A stretch of 64,000 nucleotides of DNA from Lutjanus erythropterus (GCA_020091685.1 CM034595.1:15800525-15864524); one strand, 5' to 3'; positions 46,571 through 59,451 are shown, numbered from the stretch's first letter. The notes: generated by a model from the letters alone, not told the origin. Program-made: numbers and translations.

Positions 46571-48982
46571 CTTTAATGTGTCAAATAAAATGTCATGAAT
46601 ATGAACTATATAGGTTGTGTGCTTCCAACAAGTAGCTTCGATGGTAATAGGATAAATTCTTAATATAAAATAAAGAAAATGTTCATGCTAAAATACAGCT
46701 TTGGGTATTCCAGGATAAACGCACTGGGGCATAATATTCAGAGCGACAAAGAAGTTAAAATGAACAGAAAGAAATAGTGGATGAACGGGAGGAACACAGG
46801 ACTTTCACTGAGGCCACTGAGGTTTGACTTCTGTGTGGCAGATTTTTTTTCAAGCTTTCAACTGAGAAATTTTGATATAGTTCTTAGTGAGGTCCAAAGT
46901 GGCAAAAGGCTATTATCTGCACAATGTAAGGGATGAAAATGTCACTTTTGCAAATTCTGGTGAAAAAAGGTTTAAATATGACCATTTAATTGTCTTCAAA
47001 TAATCTGTGAAGAGACTTTCACTTTTAAACTAATTCTGAATGTCTTTTCACCTGTGACCATAGTCATTTTTAAACTTCTAATAATGGAAAGATGAACCCT
47101 TGAGTCACACAGCAGCTGTGCATCAGTAAGACTTAGGGAAAATGCACTGGTCATCTTCCTGTGACAGACCACACTTGTAGTGGGCTAGTTTGCATTTCCT
47201 GGAACACATATACAGTTTGTGACCTCCAGTTTCTTCTAATGCTGTTTTTTATGGGCATCTTATTCATTGTTATCTATCATCCACATTGAAACCTTGAATT
47301 TAGAACGCTGCCCTTTTTCCTTTTTTTTTTGCTGGCATATCATATTTTCCCCTTAATGAAGAAAATGAGAAAATGCCAAGCAGAGTAATTTATTATAATT
47401 CATGATCAGCTTCCCTCTCTTCCTTAAAGCCTGGAGATGCCGGGTTACCGCGGGTGCAGTGATTGATTGCAAGCTTGTGACCTACAATAGACAGACCCAC
47501 AATTAAAGTGTGCCTTATCTCCCAGCTGTGACTCTCAAAGATAAATGCTGATAGCACCCTCCCCTTTGATGTTCAATCATGCACTCCACGCCTCGGTCTC
47601 AGCTTGTGTCCTTAGAGTGACTGATGTGCATTTGAATATTTCTTTCTGGCAGGTAAACATTAACATTCAGTTCGCTTATTCAAGTCACTCCTCCTCACTC
47701 CAGGTTCAATGCATTCTGTCTGTTTTACACAGACATTCTCAGAGAAAACGGGAACCTAATTTAAGTGTGTTTATTTTCACGCTGTATACCAGTAGGACTA
47801 ATGCACTGAACATGCTTTTATTTGGGAATTATTCATCACATAATATGGGAAATTGACAATGTCTTCCTTTATTTCTGTCTCTGCACCCCCTACACCATAT
47901 TTTGGACAGTAGAACAACACTTATACTTACATTGCATTTGTTTTTCTTCTCCAGTGGGACTCATGCCTCTGACTGTTGCTTGCCTTTTGTCCTGGTCTCT
48001 GTCTCCTTCTCCATACCCTCCAGAGCTTCACCATCCATAGAGGTGTTGATGTGTGTGATTTTAGTACTTGCTTCTACCGTCCATCTGTCTGATGACATAA
48101 TTCACACAATCCTTTCGATGGTTATTTTGAGTTTGAAGGAGAAAACGCAGGCTCTTCATGGGTCTGATTCCACTGGAAACCACTCAAAGAGGAAACTGTC
48201 AGTGATGATACTTCATTCAAAGTGGTAATAAAACAGCTCTATCTAACAGTGGGGAGTGATAATCCTGAGATCACATGAAATGCTTTCATGCGCTGAAATG
48301 CACTGTTCAATTATGTACATACTGTGAAAATTTGATCAACGCTTCCCCTTTCATTCTTGATTCCTTTTTGTTTCCCCCCTCAGCTCATTATCTATTTTTG
48401 ACTGTCATCAAAAGTTAGACTTTACTATAAAAGCAGCGACATCAGAGGCGGGACTAAGTCAAGTCAAGTCGTAAATCAAGTCAATCAACACACTAATTTA
48501 CAAATGTAAATGAGTATGGAATCTCTCAGTTCATTCTCAGTTTCCAAGGGGTGTTATCAATGAGTGCAGAACAAAATGCTTCTGGATGCAACGGGATAGA
48601 CCTACAACCAAACAGAGCAACAAAATGTGTCATGTAGCACACATGCAAGTTGTGACAGTGCATGGTCCTGTTTTAAGCAGGAAAAAAAAATGTCAGCCTG
48701 GTTGCAAACTTAGACAAAAAATTAAATTGTGTGTCTGAAAACATCTGAGGTGAGAAACAGGCGATGCAATAAAACATTTTGATTCATATTTAGTCAGCAC
48801 TGCAAGTTTGACAGTTTCATGCACCTGGTGTGTTTCACTTGAAACATGCAACATGTGACTTTTCTGGACCTGTGAGGCTCCTCTGTCAGTCATCCTGTCA
48901 AATAAGCCCCATAACAAATAAATGGTTGTGACTAGCCCAAAGAAATCCTGGACAAATGGAAAACTGTTTGAATGGGAAGGTG

Positions 48983-49353
48983 GTCAGACAAGCTAAAGCT
49001 GCAAAAGTGCTCTCTAGGATGCCCCTAGGGTGGATAAAATATGATGAATGTCCTCTAGAATGGCCTAAATTCCAAGACAATGTGACAAAATGTCCTCTTG
49101 GATGCTCTTTCAGTGGACAAAATGTGTTGAAGTGCCCTCTTGAGTGGCCCAATGTCCAAGGCAGCATGCTTAAGTGACCTCTAGTGTGTCTTTCCAGTGG
49201 ACAAAACATGATAAATTGCCCTAGGATACCCTTCCATGTATCATAACTGGTTTTTTTGCATGGTGGTGCCCCACTGCATACAGCTGGTGCCTTTTTTTTA
49301 AATCTATTTCATCCCTGCCCCTCAGACAGCTTGAGTCTGCCACTGGCCAGACA
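48983..49353. mobile_element. hAT-like insertion made largely of 42-bp tandem units
   Basis: The insert 48991-49345 is flanked by GTCAGACA (48983-48990) and GCCAGACA (49346-49353), 7 of 8 matching, an 8-bp duplication. One end reads CCACTG, the reverse of CAGTGG, which is hAT-like. The other end lacks a clear matching terminal repeat. The uninterrupted target GCCAGACA is seen in the related repeat at 28853-28860. A second, partial member of the family is at 52226-52400. Confidence 0.65.
49006..49235. repeat. Tandem array of 42-bp units (5.5 copies)
   Basis: Units start at 49006, 49048, 49090, 49132, 49174 and 49216 (partial). Each opens with a GTGCCCTCT-like motif. Two unit types alternate: one ends with a GTGGACAAAA-type motif, the other has GGCC...TCCAAG. 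The true period is therefore about 84 bp. Because 42 is a multiple of three, the array stays open in one frame with a repeated Lys-Cys-Pro-Leu motif, but this is not evidence of coding. Confidence 0.85.
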
Positions 49354-52225
49354 TATCTTCCAGAGCAAATGAAATATAAGCTTGCAGATCAATCTAGATC
49401 CCAGGCTACAAACTTTGAATTTCCAGTCCTAAACAAGTCCTCATGTGCACATGTAACTGAGCCTCATCTTATGATTCTTTGTGCAAATTCTAATGTTGAA
49501 TGAAGTTGAACGTTGTTGTGTGTCCATCTGTAATTTTCTACCTGCATGTGTTGCATGCTGCAATTTGTTTTTTGTTGACAACCGCATAGTTTTTGTGTGG
49601 AACGAAATTATCTCTGGTATCATTTTTTCCAACTGGAGCTTAATAACATAAAGTTATTTACTAATCTAGATGCTGTCTGATTGATTCAAACAAAGTGGAT
49701 CTGGTGAATTAAGTTTCAAATTGCTGGGAATTAATAGAATTGACTTTATTTGATGAAGAAAATGAAGGTAAATTCATTGCTTTGTGGAGCACTTTTTAAA
49801 TAACGTACTTGAGTGTCCACACCTCTGAGCAACATGTGTTCATTCACTGGACATAATTTTTAGTATCTCTCCTCTATCTGAAGCAAAAATAACTGTACAG
49901 TTGGCTATTAATAATCGAGTGCACTGATGTTGAAGAAATTTAAATTTTGCTCACCTAACAGTTTCACGTAACGGTTTCTAAATATGTGTTCCACACTGTT
50001 AACACAGGGTACAACGAACAGCTGTCCACTGACCGTTCAGCAGTATAAACTACCACATTATCTCCCTGCTGAGAAGACAGATTACAACAAATTGAAACAC
50101 GGGATAGAAACTCATTTTTTAGAGATTTATGGCAGTTTTCACCTTGAGCTTTATTTTTCCTTTCCACGTGCATTTTGATTATAACAAATGTTGATGCCTG
50201 GGCCCTGAACCTTGTCATTTGGTGTCCATTTATTTCCTTTGAGGGAAGCAGCAAGCCCACTGACATTCAATCACATTATTTTGGCACAATGATTCCTGCC
50301 TCCACCTGTGACCTGAACCACACATAACACAGTGCATGACAAGTGCAGTGTAAATCAAACCACCAGGGCAGATCAACAACAGTTTCTAACTGAATCTCAT
50401 GGTGAGACACTGACCAGCCACAGAGGCGATCACATTCACAAACAAAGCCGGCGGTGAACATCCAGGATGACACTTTTGCCCCCTTCTGCAATGTTTTAAT
50501 TCAGTTTCTCCAGAGCCACCTGCAGGGTGATGCTACACCACTTGGATGCAACTGCCGACCTGTTATTGCGGGACCATGATAGAGAGTAAGCTTATAGCAG
50601 CCATAACAGGCTTTTGTAAGGGCATGATGGCCTGCAGGTAAGTGATTTAGAGAAAATCGGGTTGATGCTCTCCAAACCCTCTGCCGGAGATGCACAGGCC
50701 AAGGCCAAGCAGTTGTAAATTTTCTCAGTGTCAGCTTTTTCCACATCACTTACCTTTGGCCCAGCTGGAATAAATTCTCACACAATTTTAGAGCTGAAAT
50801 TGGTGCATCTTTTCACTCCAGGACCTCTAAAAAAATTGTGTGAGGGTGCCGTTTGGAGGCTTGTCTCACTGTATTTGCCATGGCACCTGACCCATATACT
50901 CAGTAAAGAGAAATTTCTGAATCTTTCACCCAATTTAGAAGAAATTGGCTATGCTGCACAGGGCTGATTTGACATGGTCTGTGCACAAAAAGAGAGCATA
51001 TCTGATGCGTTCAGGCGCACTGCAACTGGACACCTAGCCTGGGCGTATAAACAGGTACCACTGTACACTCTACTGATTTCCAGGTCAGTGTAAATTCAGC
51101 ACATGCTGTCCACATCCTGTATAATATTTTAGCAAATTTGCCTTGGTGTACGTGTCCCATTATTCACATCCCATTTACTGTTGTCTAACGTGGGATCATT
51201 TAAATGACAGATTATGACCTTGCAGAAACTCACACAAAGATAATTGGTATAGTGACTGATGAGGGATATTTGTTAAAGGCTTGTAGTTATTATATCTAAC
51301 ACAAACTGCCAAAGAAACTTCTACAAGAAACGGGGAAGATACAGGTGTAGAGAAACACACACCCCATTAATATGAGTGAAATATTGTAGGTATTGAAGAG
51401 GAATGTATTGAAAAGGACGTTCTTAGTTCTGTATGTGGCAGAATTCAGGCTAAATGGAATGTAAGACATTTAAGTTATACACTGAATGACAATTTAGCTT
51501 GACAGCTTTGAAAAAATCATAGGATAATTGGAAAATTTTCTGTTCGGAACAAGGCAGTGGCCCTCGTGTCTCCATTATGTCAGATTTCAAAAAGGAAAAT
51601 GGACATGGCTTTTTACTGAAAGAGACCATGCAGGGTGTGGGGGTTAAGTGTGGTGTTGAGAATTAGCTGCTCTGTGGGTTGTCAGCACTTATCACATTTT
51701 GACGTGTGCCCTTCAACGGTTAGATCTGCTCCAACACCGGCCCTGACATGAAGGCCAGTGATCTCGAATCTAAATACGAATCAGATGGGAAAAGATGACA
51801 TCTCAGTCTTATAACAATACTGACTGAGAAGATTGATTGTCTGAATTGTCTGTGCTGTACGTAATCACAACACTTAGGGACCATACAACCGGTTGTGCAT
51901 GTTTAATGTCTATTTTCTATAATTCATACATGCAAGATTGCTGACCAGCAATTAAACTATCATTTCTTGTCTACTTATATTTCCTACCAGCTGAGCCAAC
52001 CAGGGGATTAAATAGTAGAAAGAGAAAATGCATCATTACTCTATCCACGTGGATCGATACATCAAGCACACATTTTACTAAACAGCAAAATTAAAAATAC
52101 CTGGATGTAAGGAGCGCTAAGCTGAAATGCTCTTCCAACCTCTTAAAGGAAGTTTTTGCTTATTTGCTTTGTGACCAGAGTAAGGTAAGTCAATTGATAT
52201 CACTCTCACATCTGTGCAGTAAACA

Positions 52226-52400
52226 TAGCAAGAGCTGGTGGTGCAGCCAAAACATGGTAAAGTGTCCTCTAGGGTGCAATTCCAGTAGACAAAATATGAT
52301 AAAATATAATGCAGTGACTTTCATCATGCTGGTGCCCCACCACATACAGCTGGTCCCTTTTTATTTTTTTTCACTCCTGCCCTTCAGTCCGCCTCTGCCA
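52226..52400. mobile_element. Partial second copy of the 42-bp-unit hAT-like element
   Basis: One full unit (52262-52303, starting GTGTCCTCTAGGGTGC) plus the tail CTGGTGCCCCACCACATACA and GCCTCTGCCACGAC match the insert at 48991-49345. Only one to one and a half tandem units are present here. Confidence 0.6.
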
Positions 52401-54309
52401 CGACATCCTCTTTTTTGGTCTGGAGCTGTCCCCTCAAATGTCCCCGTTTTTAGTAGTCAGATATTGTAAACTATATCATGGCAGCACATCTGTGGAAACA
52501 GAACTGCTTGATTTTGTATAACTGAAAGGAGAAAGAGCAGAGGAAATTGCAGCTGAGGTCCTGGTGGTCATCCAAAATGCATCCAAAAATTTAACCTGAA
52601 AAAAAAAGTCATTGCATCTCTGCCAGATTCTTAAATACATAACCCAGTGTGTTTTAAATACATAGTAGCCAGGTTTGTATATATATTATAAATAAATCCA
52701 GTTTGTTTGAAAGTTAATCAGAACCAGAGTTTTGTATTGAGTATTAATAAATCCAATATGTTTAAAATGCTGAGTAACCAGTGATTAACTGGTCTGATAT
52801 CTCCTGCTGGAAAACATATCGAAGTCGATGACCTGGTGCAAATTTCAATATGTGACTAAAATTTGAATATGACAACTGTTTCTCGTTATTCTTCTTCTTC
52901 TTTTTTTTTTCATTGCTGTATTCATGTTATTAAAGGGATGTAGAGTTTAATAAATCCATTAGGTTTGACCTATGATGTCCTTCCCTGTTGTGAGAACAAG
53001 CGCTTCACAGGGAGTGCTCTTCAGAATGAATGATGTGGATTTGGCCCAGTAACAACATGATTTTGAGCAGCAAAGTAGAGCTGAAAAAATGCTCTGAGGG
53101 ATGCATAACATCTTTGTTTGAGATTCTTTTCCAGCCCTCTCGCTTGCTAACCAGTAGAAATACCATGTTTCTGTATCACTACGCTACGGCTTCAAGTACT
53201 AGTTGTGTAAAAACACATATAGCGCTGAGGAGAGCTGTTGTGTAGGAACAAGAACACAGTAGCTCCACAATTTGTAACTAAGAGGGCGGGAAAAGATTGT
53301 AGATAATAAATCCCAAACTATTATGTGTTTCGAGAGAGAGAGAGAGCATTGCTAATTAATCCCAAACCAACATGTACTGTGCATTCATAAAAGCATATTT
53401 TTTTAGCTTTGAATCGCTACTCAAATTTGTTGTTTGCTGGTCCTAATTTTATTAATTTCAGAGGAACACAGGTGAAGCACTTGCTCTGGAGAAAGAGAAG
53501 GAGCTGACTGGTCAAACTTAGGGGGATCTTTTTCACTTGTATACAGTAGAGAAGCAAATGTAACTATATAGGTAGAAAGTGCGTCGTAGGTGTGTTAATT
53601 TGTAAGGAATAACTTCCCTTTCTACACCGAATCTGAGATCAGCACAATGGTTTGAGTGTTTCATGATTCTGAGTCTATTCTATTCTGTTCTGTTGTACTG
53701 TGTCAGACTTTATCAGGGTCATTTTCAGCTGACAAGTCATTTGTGTTGTAAGATTAATCACACTCCACAATGATAGCTGCAGAGTTTGATATTTCCAGTA
53801 TTTCATCGATAACTAGAAGAGTTCACTCAGTAGAGTGGAACATGCCAAGGAATAGATGGTGAAACACCTACTGCAATGCCAACACAACTGCCAAATGCAA
53901 GCAGCATCTGCCTCTAGCTGAAATAAGATGTTAAACTGAAGCAGTTGAAGAGTGAGAAGTCAGCTGTCAGTGGTCGTACAATTGCAGCCAAAAAACAGAA
54001 CTAATGCCTCACAGATGTACGTCTCCACCCATCAGTCAATCTCTATGCATCCATACACATCAAGGCTTCCTCGCATATTCTGTGTCCATTTGGAATGATG
54101 TTTGTGCGCATCCTCTGAAATTAATGCCATGTAGAAGCAAACGTGTGGTACGGCAAGTATATCTCTGGCCTAACTTTGAAGGAAATTAATAAAAGATATT
54201 AAGAGTATTTTTTTTTGGCAACACAGAAGTTCTCATTATACATGTGCAAGAAACATGCTGTCCTCACTGTTTTTTACAGAGGAGCATAGAAGACTGACAG
54301 AGAGCTGAA

Positions 54310-54720
54310 CATTATGATGTCACAGCAAAGTTGACCTTTGACCTGCTGGATATAAAATCTCACCACCTCATCATTTTATCCTGTTAGATATTTGTGTATA
54401 GTTTCATCATAATTAGCATCTGAAATCTTGAGTAATGGTCAAAAATGTGTTAAGTAAGGTCACCATGTCCTCACCAAAATCTAATCAGTGAATTTTTAAT
54501 TCTAAGTGAACATTTATGTCAAGTTTGGTGAAATTCCCTCATGGTGTTCTTGGCTATAAAAACATTTTTTTAAAAAAGGTTCTTTCAAGGTCTTTCAACA
54601 ATTCTGATTCAGAGGTCCTTCAGCATACAGTCATGAATGCGCACAAGAAAAGAGAGGCTGATTGGTGCTGATGTCTGGCGGGGACAATTAAATTACAGTT
54701 GCTAATCAAAATGCCGGTGA
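54310..54720. repeat. Interspersed repeat copy A (pairs with 56456-56750)
   Basis: Contains TTGACCTTTGACCTGCTGGA, the AAATTCCCTCATGGTGTTCT block, and CTTCAGCATACAGTCATGAA. The same order occurs at 56456-56750. It resembles a 3' LINE-type tail that I remember from fish. Confidence 0.6.
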
Positions 54721-55104
54721 CTATGAAGGGGTTGCATCAGAATATTATCTGGGGGTTGCCTGGCAGAGATCTGAACTCTACTGAGTGACCTCTTCTAGCT
54801 TGATTTGTTTGGGGAAAAATGGCTTATTCAGGACTAAAAACATATCTAGTAACATGCTATAAACCATTATGAAATATTTTGCTAGTGATATAGTGTTTTT
54901 GTAAAATTTTTAACTTTCTTTAAATATTACTGTAATTAAGTAATTTGGGGGAGTTCTTGTACTTTTATGAGTAAGTATGCATTATACTATGTACTGTTAA
55001 AATGACAACTTGATGAAATGGATGAAAACAAACTGCAGTGATCAGGGACAGTTCTATAGTGTATGTGTGTGTATCTGTAGTGCTATTCATCCATCTAGTT
55101 TTTT

Positions 55105-55520
55105 TTTTATGGAGTTGTGAGCTGTCGAGTTTTGGAGATATTAGCTGTAGAAATGTCTGCTTTCTCTCCAATGTAATGGGACTTAATGGCACTCGGCTTG
55201 TGCGCAAGGCACCAAAAAAATACTGTGAAGAATTCAAAACCAGTGTCTCTTTTCAAAATTTATGATGCAGTTACTCAAGATAATTCACAGATCTTGTTGT
55301 GAGCAGTTTAATGTAGGAACCACTTTCTTTTTCTGGCAGAAAGAAAGTAGCTCTGGTAGATTCTACTGCAGAGACACTGGTTTTGAATTTTTTCAAATGT
55401 GTTTTTTTTTTTTTTGGTGCTTTAAGTACCACAAGCTGAGTGCCATTCAGGCCCATTATATTGGAGAGACGGCAGACATCTTTATGGCTGATATCTCCAA
55501 AAAAGATGTAGATAGATAAA
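55105..55520. mobile_element. Palindromic MITE-like element, copy 2
   Basis: Outer arms are inverted: TTTTGGAGATATTAGCTGTA at 55130 against GGCTGATATCTCCAAAA near 55486-55502, with TCTCCAATGTAATGGGACTT against the CCCATTATATTGGAGA block. The central part (ACTCAAGATAATTCACAGAT) matches the element at 38930-39270. The right inner arm is partly deleted. Confidence 0.7.
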
Positions 55521-56455
55521 TGGCACAAGAGGTAAGAGGAAAAAAAAACTGTATTTCTGTTTTGTGGTGAGCTGTCCCTTTGAGTGTGTCTCTTATCTCA
55601 GGCAATATATAAATGCATGCTACCAACTTGAAACTTGAGTGTCAAAATGGCTAATCTTTATTTTGAAATCTTTCCAGATGTACATTTGAGTTTACAGCAC
55701 CTACTTTTCAGAGATCTGCACACAATTGCAAACTTGCAAGTCACATGATTTCTGGCTGTGCTGGTCTGAAACATCTGATCTGGGGGAAAAAAGGTAGGCC
55801 TACCACTGTAACTTCTATTACTCCTAATGAAAGCCAAATATTTCCTACTGCTGCAGCTTCACATTAAAAACATTAACTGGAAACAAGACTTTCCTTTAGT
55901 CTGAAGTAGTCACAGATAATGTAATGATTTTGTCATTAAGGTTTACCACTATGGTTAAAAGGTGCATTCACAAAACAATGATTCTTTTCGGCATTTGTTG
56001 ACTGTGAATTACTTTGAAATATTGCAGAACAGGCAGGAGCAACCATAGTGAGCTGTAGACAAAGAGCTGCAGGTGACTGACTGTAGACCTCACCACACAC
56101 ACCCCTGCGCACAACTTCTCAGTTAGATGACCAGCGCCTTTCACTGTGCCATAATTGGCCTGTTTTTCCAGCATTCTGTGAGCAACTGTGATCTGATTTT
56201 ATGCTGCACATGGACTGAGTCTGTAAACAGCAGGGCACAATGACAGTTGAATACCTGGCTGCGAGAAGTTGTGTGTAGCTTGTGAAAGGCGTGCAACCTG
56301 TCTGCTATATTTCAAAGTGACCCACTGTTAATGAATACTGAAAACACAACACACAACACAATACTGACGAAGCCTCCTAAGGCGGCGGCCATGGCAGCGG
56401 GGAGCCCTCCGAGCTGCTCCACAGGCTATAGAGCATTCAACCCCTGGGTCACCAC

Positions 56456-56750
56456 AATTTGGGGAAGTCACCTTGACCTCTGACATTTGACCACCAAATT
56501 TTAGTCAGGTCATCTTTGAGTTTAAGCAAAAAATTGTGCCAAGTTTAGAGAAATTCCCTCAAGGTGTTCTTGAGATATCGCATTCACAAGCGTGGGATGA
56601 CCTAAAAACATAATGCCTCGGCCCATAATAACATCAAGGCATGAAAGTTATAAAAAAGGTTTGAGGGTTTTTCATAAGTTGTGAATCTTCAGCATACAGT
56701 CATGAATGTGCATACTAAAAAAAAGACTGATCAGTCCAGATTAGCTGCAG
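56456..56750. repeat. Interspersed repeat copy B (pairs with 54310-54720)
   Basis: CTTGACCTCTGACATTTGAC, AAATTCCCTCAAGGTGTTCT, and CTTCAGCATACAGTCATGAA lie in the same order and orientation as at 54310-54720. Confidence 0.6.
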
Positions 56751-56769
56751 ACAAGCTGTAGTTCCTGCT

Positions 56770-56818
56770 GCCACTCACTTGCTCACTTGCTCACTTACTC
56801 ACTCACTCAAACATGCAC
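56770..56818. repeat. CTCACTTG/CTCA short tandem repeat
   Basis: CTCACTTGCTCACTTGCTCA continues into ACTCACTCACTCAAAC. A simple low-copy tandem. Confidence 0.75.
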
Positions 56819-57039
56819 TCACGAAGAAGTGATTACACTACACCTGGCAGGAATAATAATGAGTTAAATAATGACTTAGTGTTTCAAACATAATGACAAC
56901 CTTTTTCAACACAATGACTTACTATCTCAAAATAACAAGAAACTCACTCAAAACAATGAGTTACTAGTGTCAACTTAGCCCACCAGTACATTATATCTGG
57001 TTTGTTTAATGCACCCAGAAAATTGTAATTTTTTCGCTC

Positions 57040-57670
57040 GTACAGATTAGACAAAAACTGGATGGCTGACTGTCTGGACAGAGCCAGGCTGTTTCCACCT
57101 GATTGAAGTATTTACTACATCTTTTCAGCATCCAGACTCTGCAGGAACCTTTGCCAGGCTCCTGTTTGTGGATTTCAGCTCTGCTTTCAATACCATCATT
57201 CCAGCATTGCTCCAGGACAAGCTCTCCTAGCTGCGTGTGCCCAACTCTACCTGCAGGTGGATCATGGATTTCCTGTCTGACAGGAGGCAGCATGTGAAGC
57301 TGGGGAAGCATGTCTCTGCCTCCCTGACCATCGGCGCGGCTGCATTCTTTCTCCTCTGCTCTTTGACACCACCCTCACTGGACTCATCTCTGGTGGGGAC
57401 GAGTCGGCCTTCAGGTGGGAGATCGACCGTCTGTTGACCTGGTGCAGTGAGAACGACTTGGAGCTCAACACTCTAAAGACAGTGGAGATGATTGTGGACT
57501 TACAGACGTGAGACGTGCAGGTAAGATTGTAGCCGACCCCTCCCAACCTGGACACAGACTGTTTGTGACACTTCCTTCTGGCAGGAGGCTGCAATCCATC
57601 AGGACCAAAACCTCTCACTCACTGACACTGGCCCCACCTTCCCCTCTCTCTTATACGACACATTAACTAA
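57040..57670 (+). pseudogene. Truncated LINE reverse transcriptase (L2/Rex1-like)
   Basis: The blocks [19 protein letters not shown] (from about 57161), RVPNSTCRWIMDFLSDRRQH (from about 57231), GCILSPLLF (57338) then directly DTTLTGLISGGDESAFRWEI, and LLTWCSENDLELNTLKTVEM belong to a non-LTR retrotransposon reverse transcriptase. The catalytic Tyr/Phe-Ala-Asp-Asp motif and about 30 residues are missing between LLF and DTT, an internal deletion. A stop codon (near 57227) and at least one frameshift are also present. A C-terminal piece lies at about 57520-57610 after a further deletion. The clade call is from memory. Confidence 0.85.
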
Positions 57671-57930
57671 GCACTAACTAAGCTAACCAGCAGACATACA
57701 CACCATACAGACGTGAGAATGAAGTATATCCTTTTTTCCCCGTCGATGTTGCTCTAAAAGACTGATAATTGGCCGGTCAGAGCTGTGTACAGATTGGACA
57801 CTGTTCCTCTTGTGTGATTGTTAAAGCAGCTATAATCAATATTCTTATAATACAGTAGCAATGTATCACATGGCTGTAGAAACAATGTGACAGTGTGAAA
57901 GGGGTTACGTGTACTGATGAACCTACAGAG

Positions 57931-58086
57931 AATAGACCTTTTCCACAGCAGCCATTTTGACATGAAATAGTAGAGTAAACACAAGTGTTAGCAGTGATAC
58001 TAATTAAGGATCTGTTCCATTCAGGTCAAACAGAGTCAGAGTGCTGCTGTTGTGCATGTTGACTCACTGGAAACAATAGGCAACAC
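57931..58086. mobile_element. Left half of a palindromic element, likely interrupted
   Basis: It starts AATAGACCTTTTCCACAGCA and runs through GATCTGTTCCATTCAGGTCA and GTGCTGCTGTTGTGCATGTT to GGCAACACTGAA. It corresponds to the left half of the family at 39440. The right half appears at 58658-58757. Confidence 0.6.
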
Positions 58087-58104
58087 TGAATGGTGGGAAG
58101 GAAA

Positions 58105-58290
58105 TGATTATAAATACTTTGTTACTGTACTTAAGTAGATTTTTCAGATATTTGTACTTTATTTGAGTATTTATTTTCTGTCATTTAACTTTTACTCCCT
58201 ACATTTTAAGGAGAATATCTGTACTTTCTACTCTTTATATGATCAAAACATGATTGTTACTTCAGTAGTTCAGCATTTGAGGGGAATTAT
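58105..58290. repeat. Fish repeat fragment (TTACTGTACTTAAGTA family)
   Basis: TTTGTTACTGTACTTAAGTA, TTTGTACTTTATTTGAGTAT and TCTGTACTTTCTACTC are typical of an abundant fish repeat as I remember it. It lies within the stretch that separates the two half-elements at 57931 and 58658. Confidence 0.55.
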
Positions 58291-58657
58291 TGATCATTCT
58301 TAGCTTATTCTTTTTCTTATTTTTATCACTGCACCCTGCCTTCCCAAGATCAACACCAATTTCACCCAAAATGGACAGTAACACATAGAAAATGTGATTC
58401 CCTGGTGTATCCATCAGTGCATATCAAACACAACAGTTCTTACAACAAAAATAACAGAGAAATGTAACTTAACGAAAACGATGTAAGAAGACAAAAATGT
58501 CATAAAAGACAAAAGACATAGCAACACTTAAACAACATAACAAGATGAGATGGCCACAGAGAAAAGGTGAAGTCAGAATCAGTCAGTAGAAATGTCCCTC
58601 AGAGGCAGATTTTTTACTTTTATAATGGTCTTTCTTCAAACAACTTGAGTAACAAAT

Positions 58658-58757
58658 GTGTGACATCTCTGGTAACACTATATGGAATGAGACATTCATT
58701 AGTACCATTGGTAACACCTGTGTTTAATATCAGTATGGCTGCAGTGAAAAAGGTCTA
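58658..58757. mobile_element. Right half of the palindromic element
   Basis: TTAGTACCATTGGTAACACC then GGCTGCAGTGAAAAAGGTCT, the reverse complement style of the family start AGACCTTTTTCACAGCAGCC. It fits as the other end of the element beginning at 57931. Confidence 0.6.
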
Positions 58758-59451
58758 TTATCACCTGAATCTGCAGCTCGCCTCAGTTTTACAGAGCTTT
58801 GTAACCATTGCAGCAATTTTACTGTCTGGTTCACTCTCACTTCTCTCATATATTTTTGTGTGTTGCAGGCCATTGTTTTAAGTGAAAAAACCTCTAAAAA
58901 CCCTCCGCACACTTCCTGCTTAACACGAAAAGACAAGACAGAGACAGTTAAAGATTAGCTGGTGACCAAAGTGGAGCATTTAGCAGCTCTGACGTTGGTT
59001 GCGGCCAAAACAGGGCTAAAAGAAAGCTGATATGAGACTTACATTTGTTAGGTGCCCATAACTCGAAATGTAATGTTGCTCTGTAACTGCTTCATACTTA
59101 GATAAACAACTGTTTGCCAACAAGTTCCATGTCATCTTAAAAGGAGATGATGACTATTTGTCAGTATTAGCCTATATGTGAGGAGAAAATGAGTATTTTG
59201 ACAGAGCTATAGATCGAATTTTTGTCAATGTGTTGTAAAAATAAACTTCTAGAGACCCGTTTCCTGTAGTAACCAGCAGGAGCAGCCGACTGAACTTCTT
59301 GGATGTGCATTTACTTTTGTTAGTCTTTTGAATGAGCTGATAATTGTCGTCACTCATGTAAAGGTTATGCAGTTTGTAGTCAATGGTCTTTTATAATAAA
59401 TAAATGGTGGTGGTCAATCTTTGCCAGTGCTGCATCCTAAAAAAAAAATTA

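Larger units (their letters stand above)
48480..49430. repeat. Interspersed repeat copy 2, carrying a hAT-like insert
   Basis: A relative of 27525-28925 with the same landmarks. It lacks the 884-bp insert of that copy, which shows where the insert sits. It carries instead an extra 355 bases at 48991-49345. Confidence 0.7.

Noticed and set aside
48956..49177. 73-codon ORF with repeated Lys-Cys-Pro-Leu motifs, resembling a repeat protein
   Set aside because: The periodicity comes from 42-bp tandem units inside a non-coding transposon. 42 is divisible by three, so the frame stays open passively.
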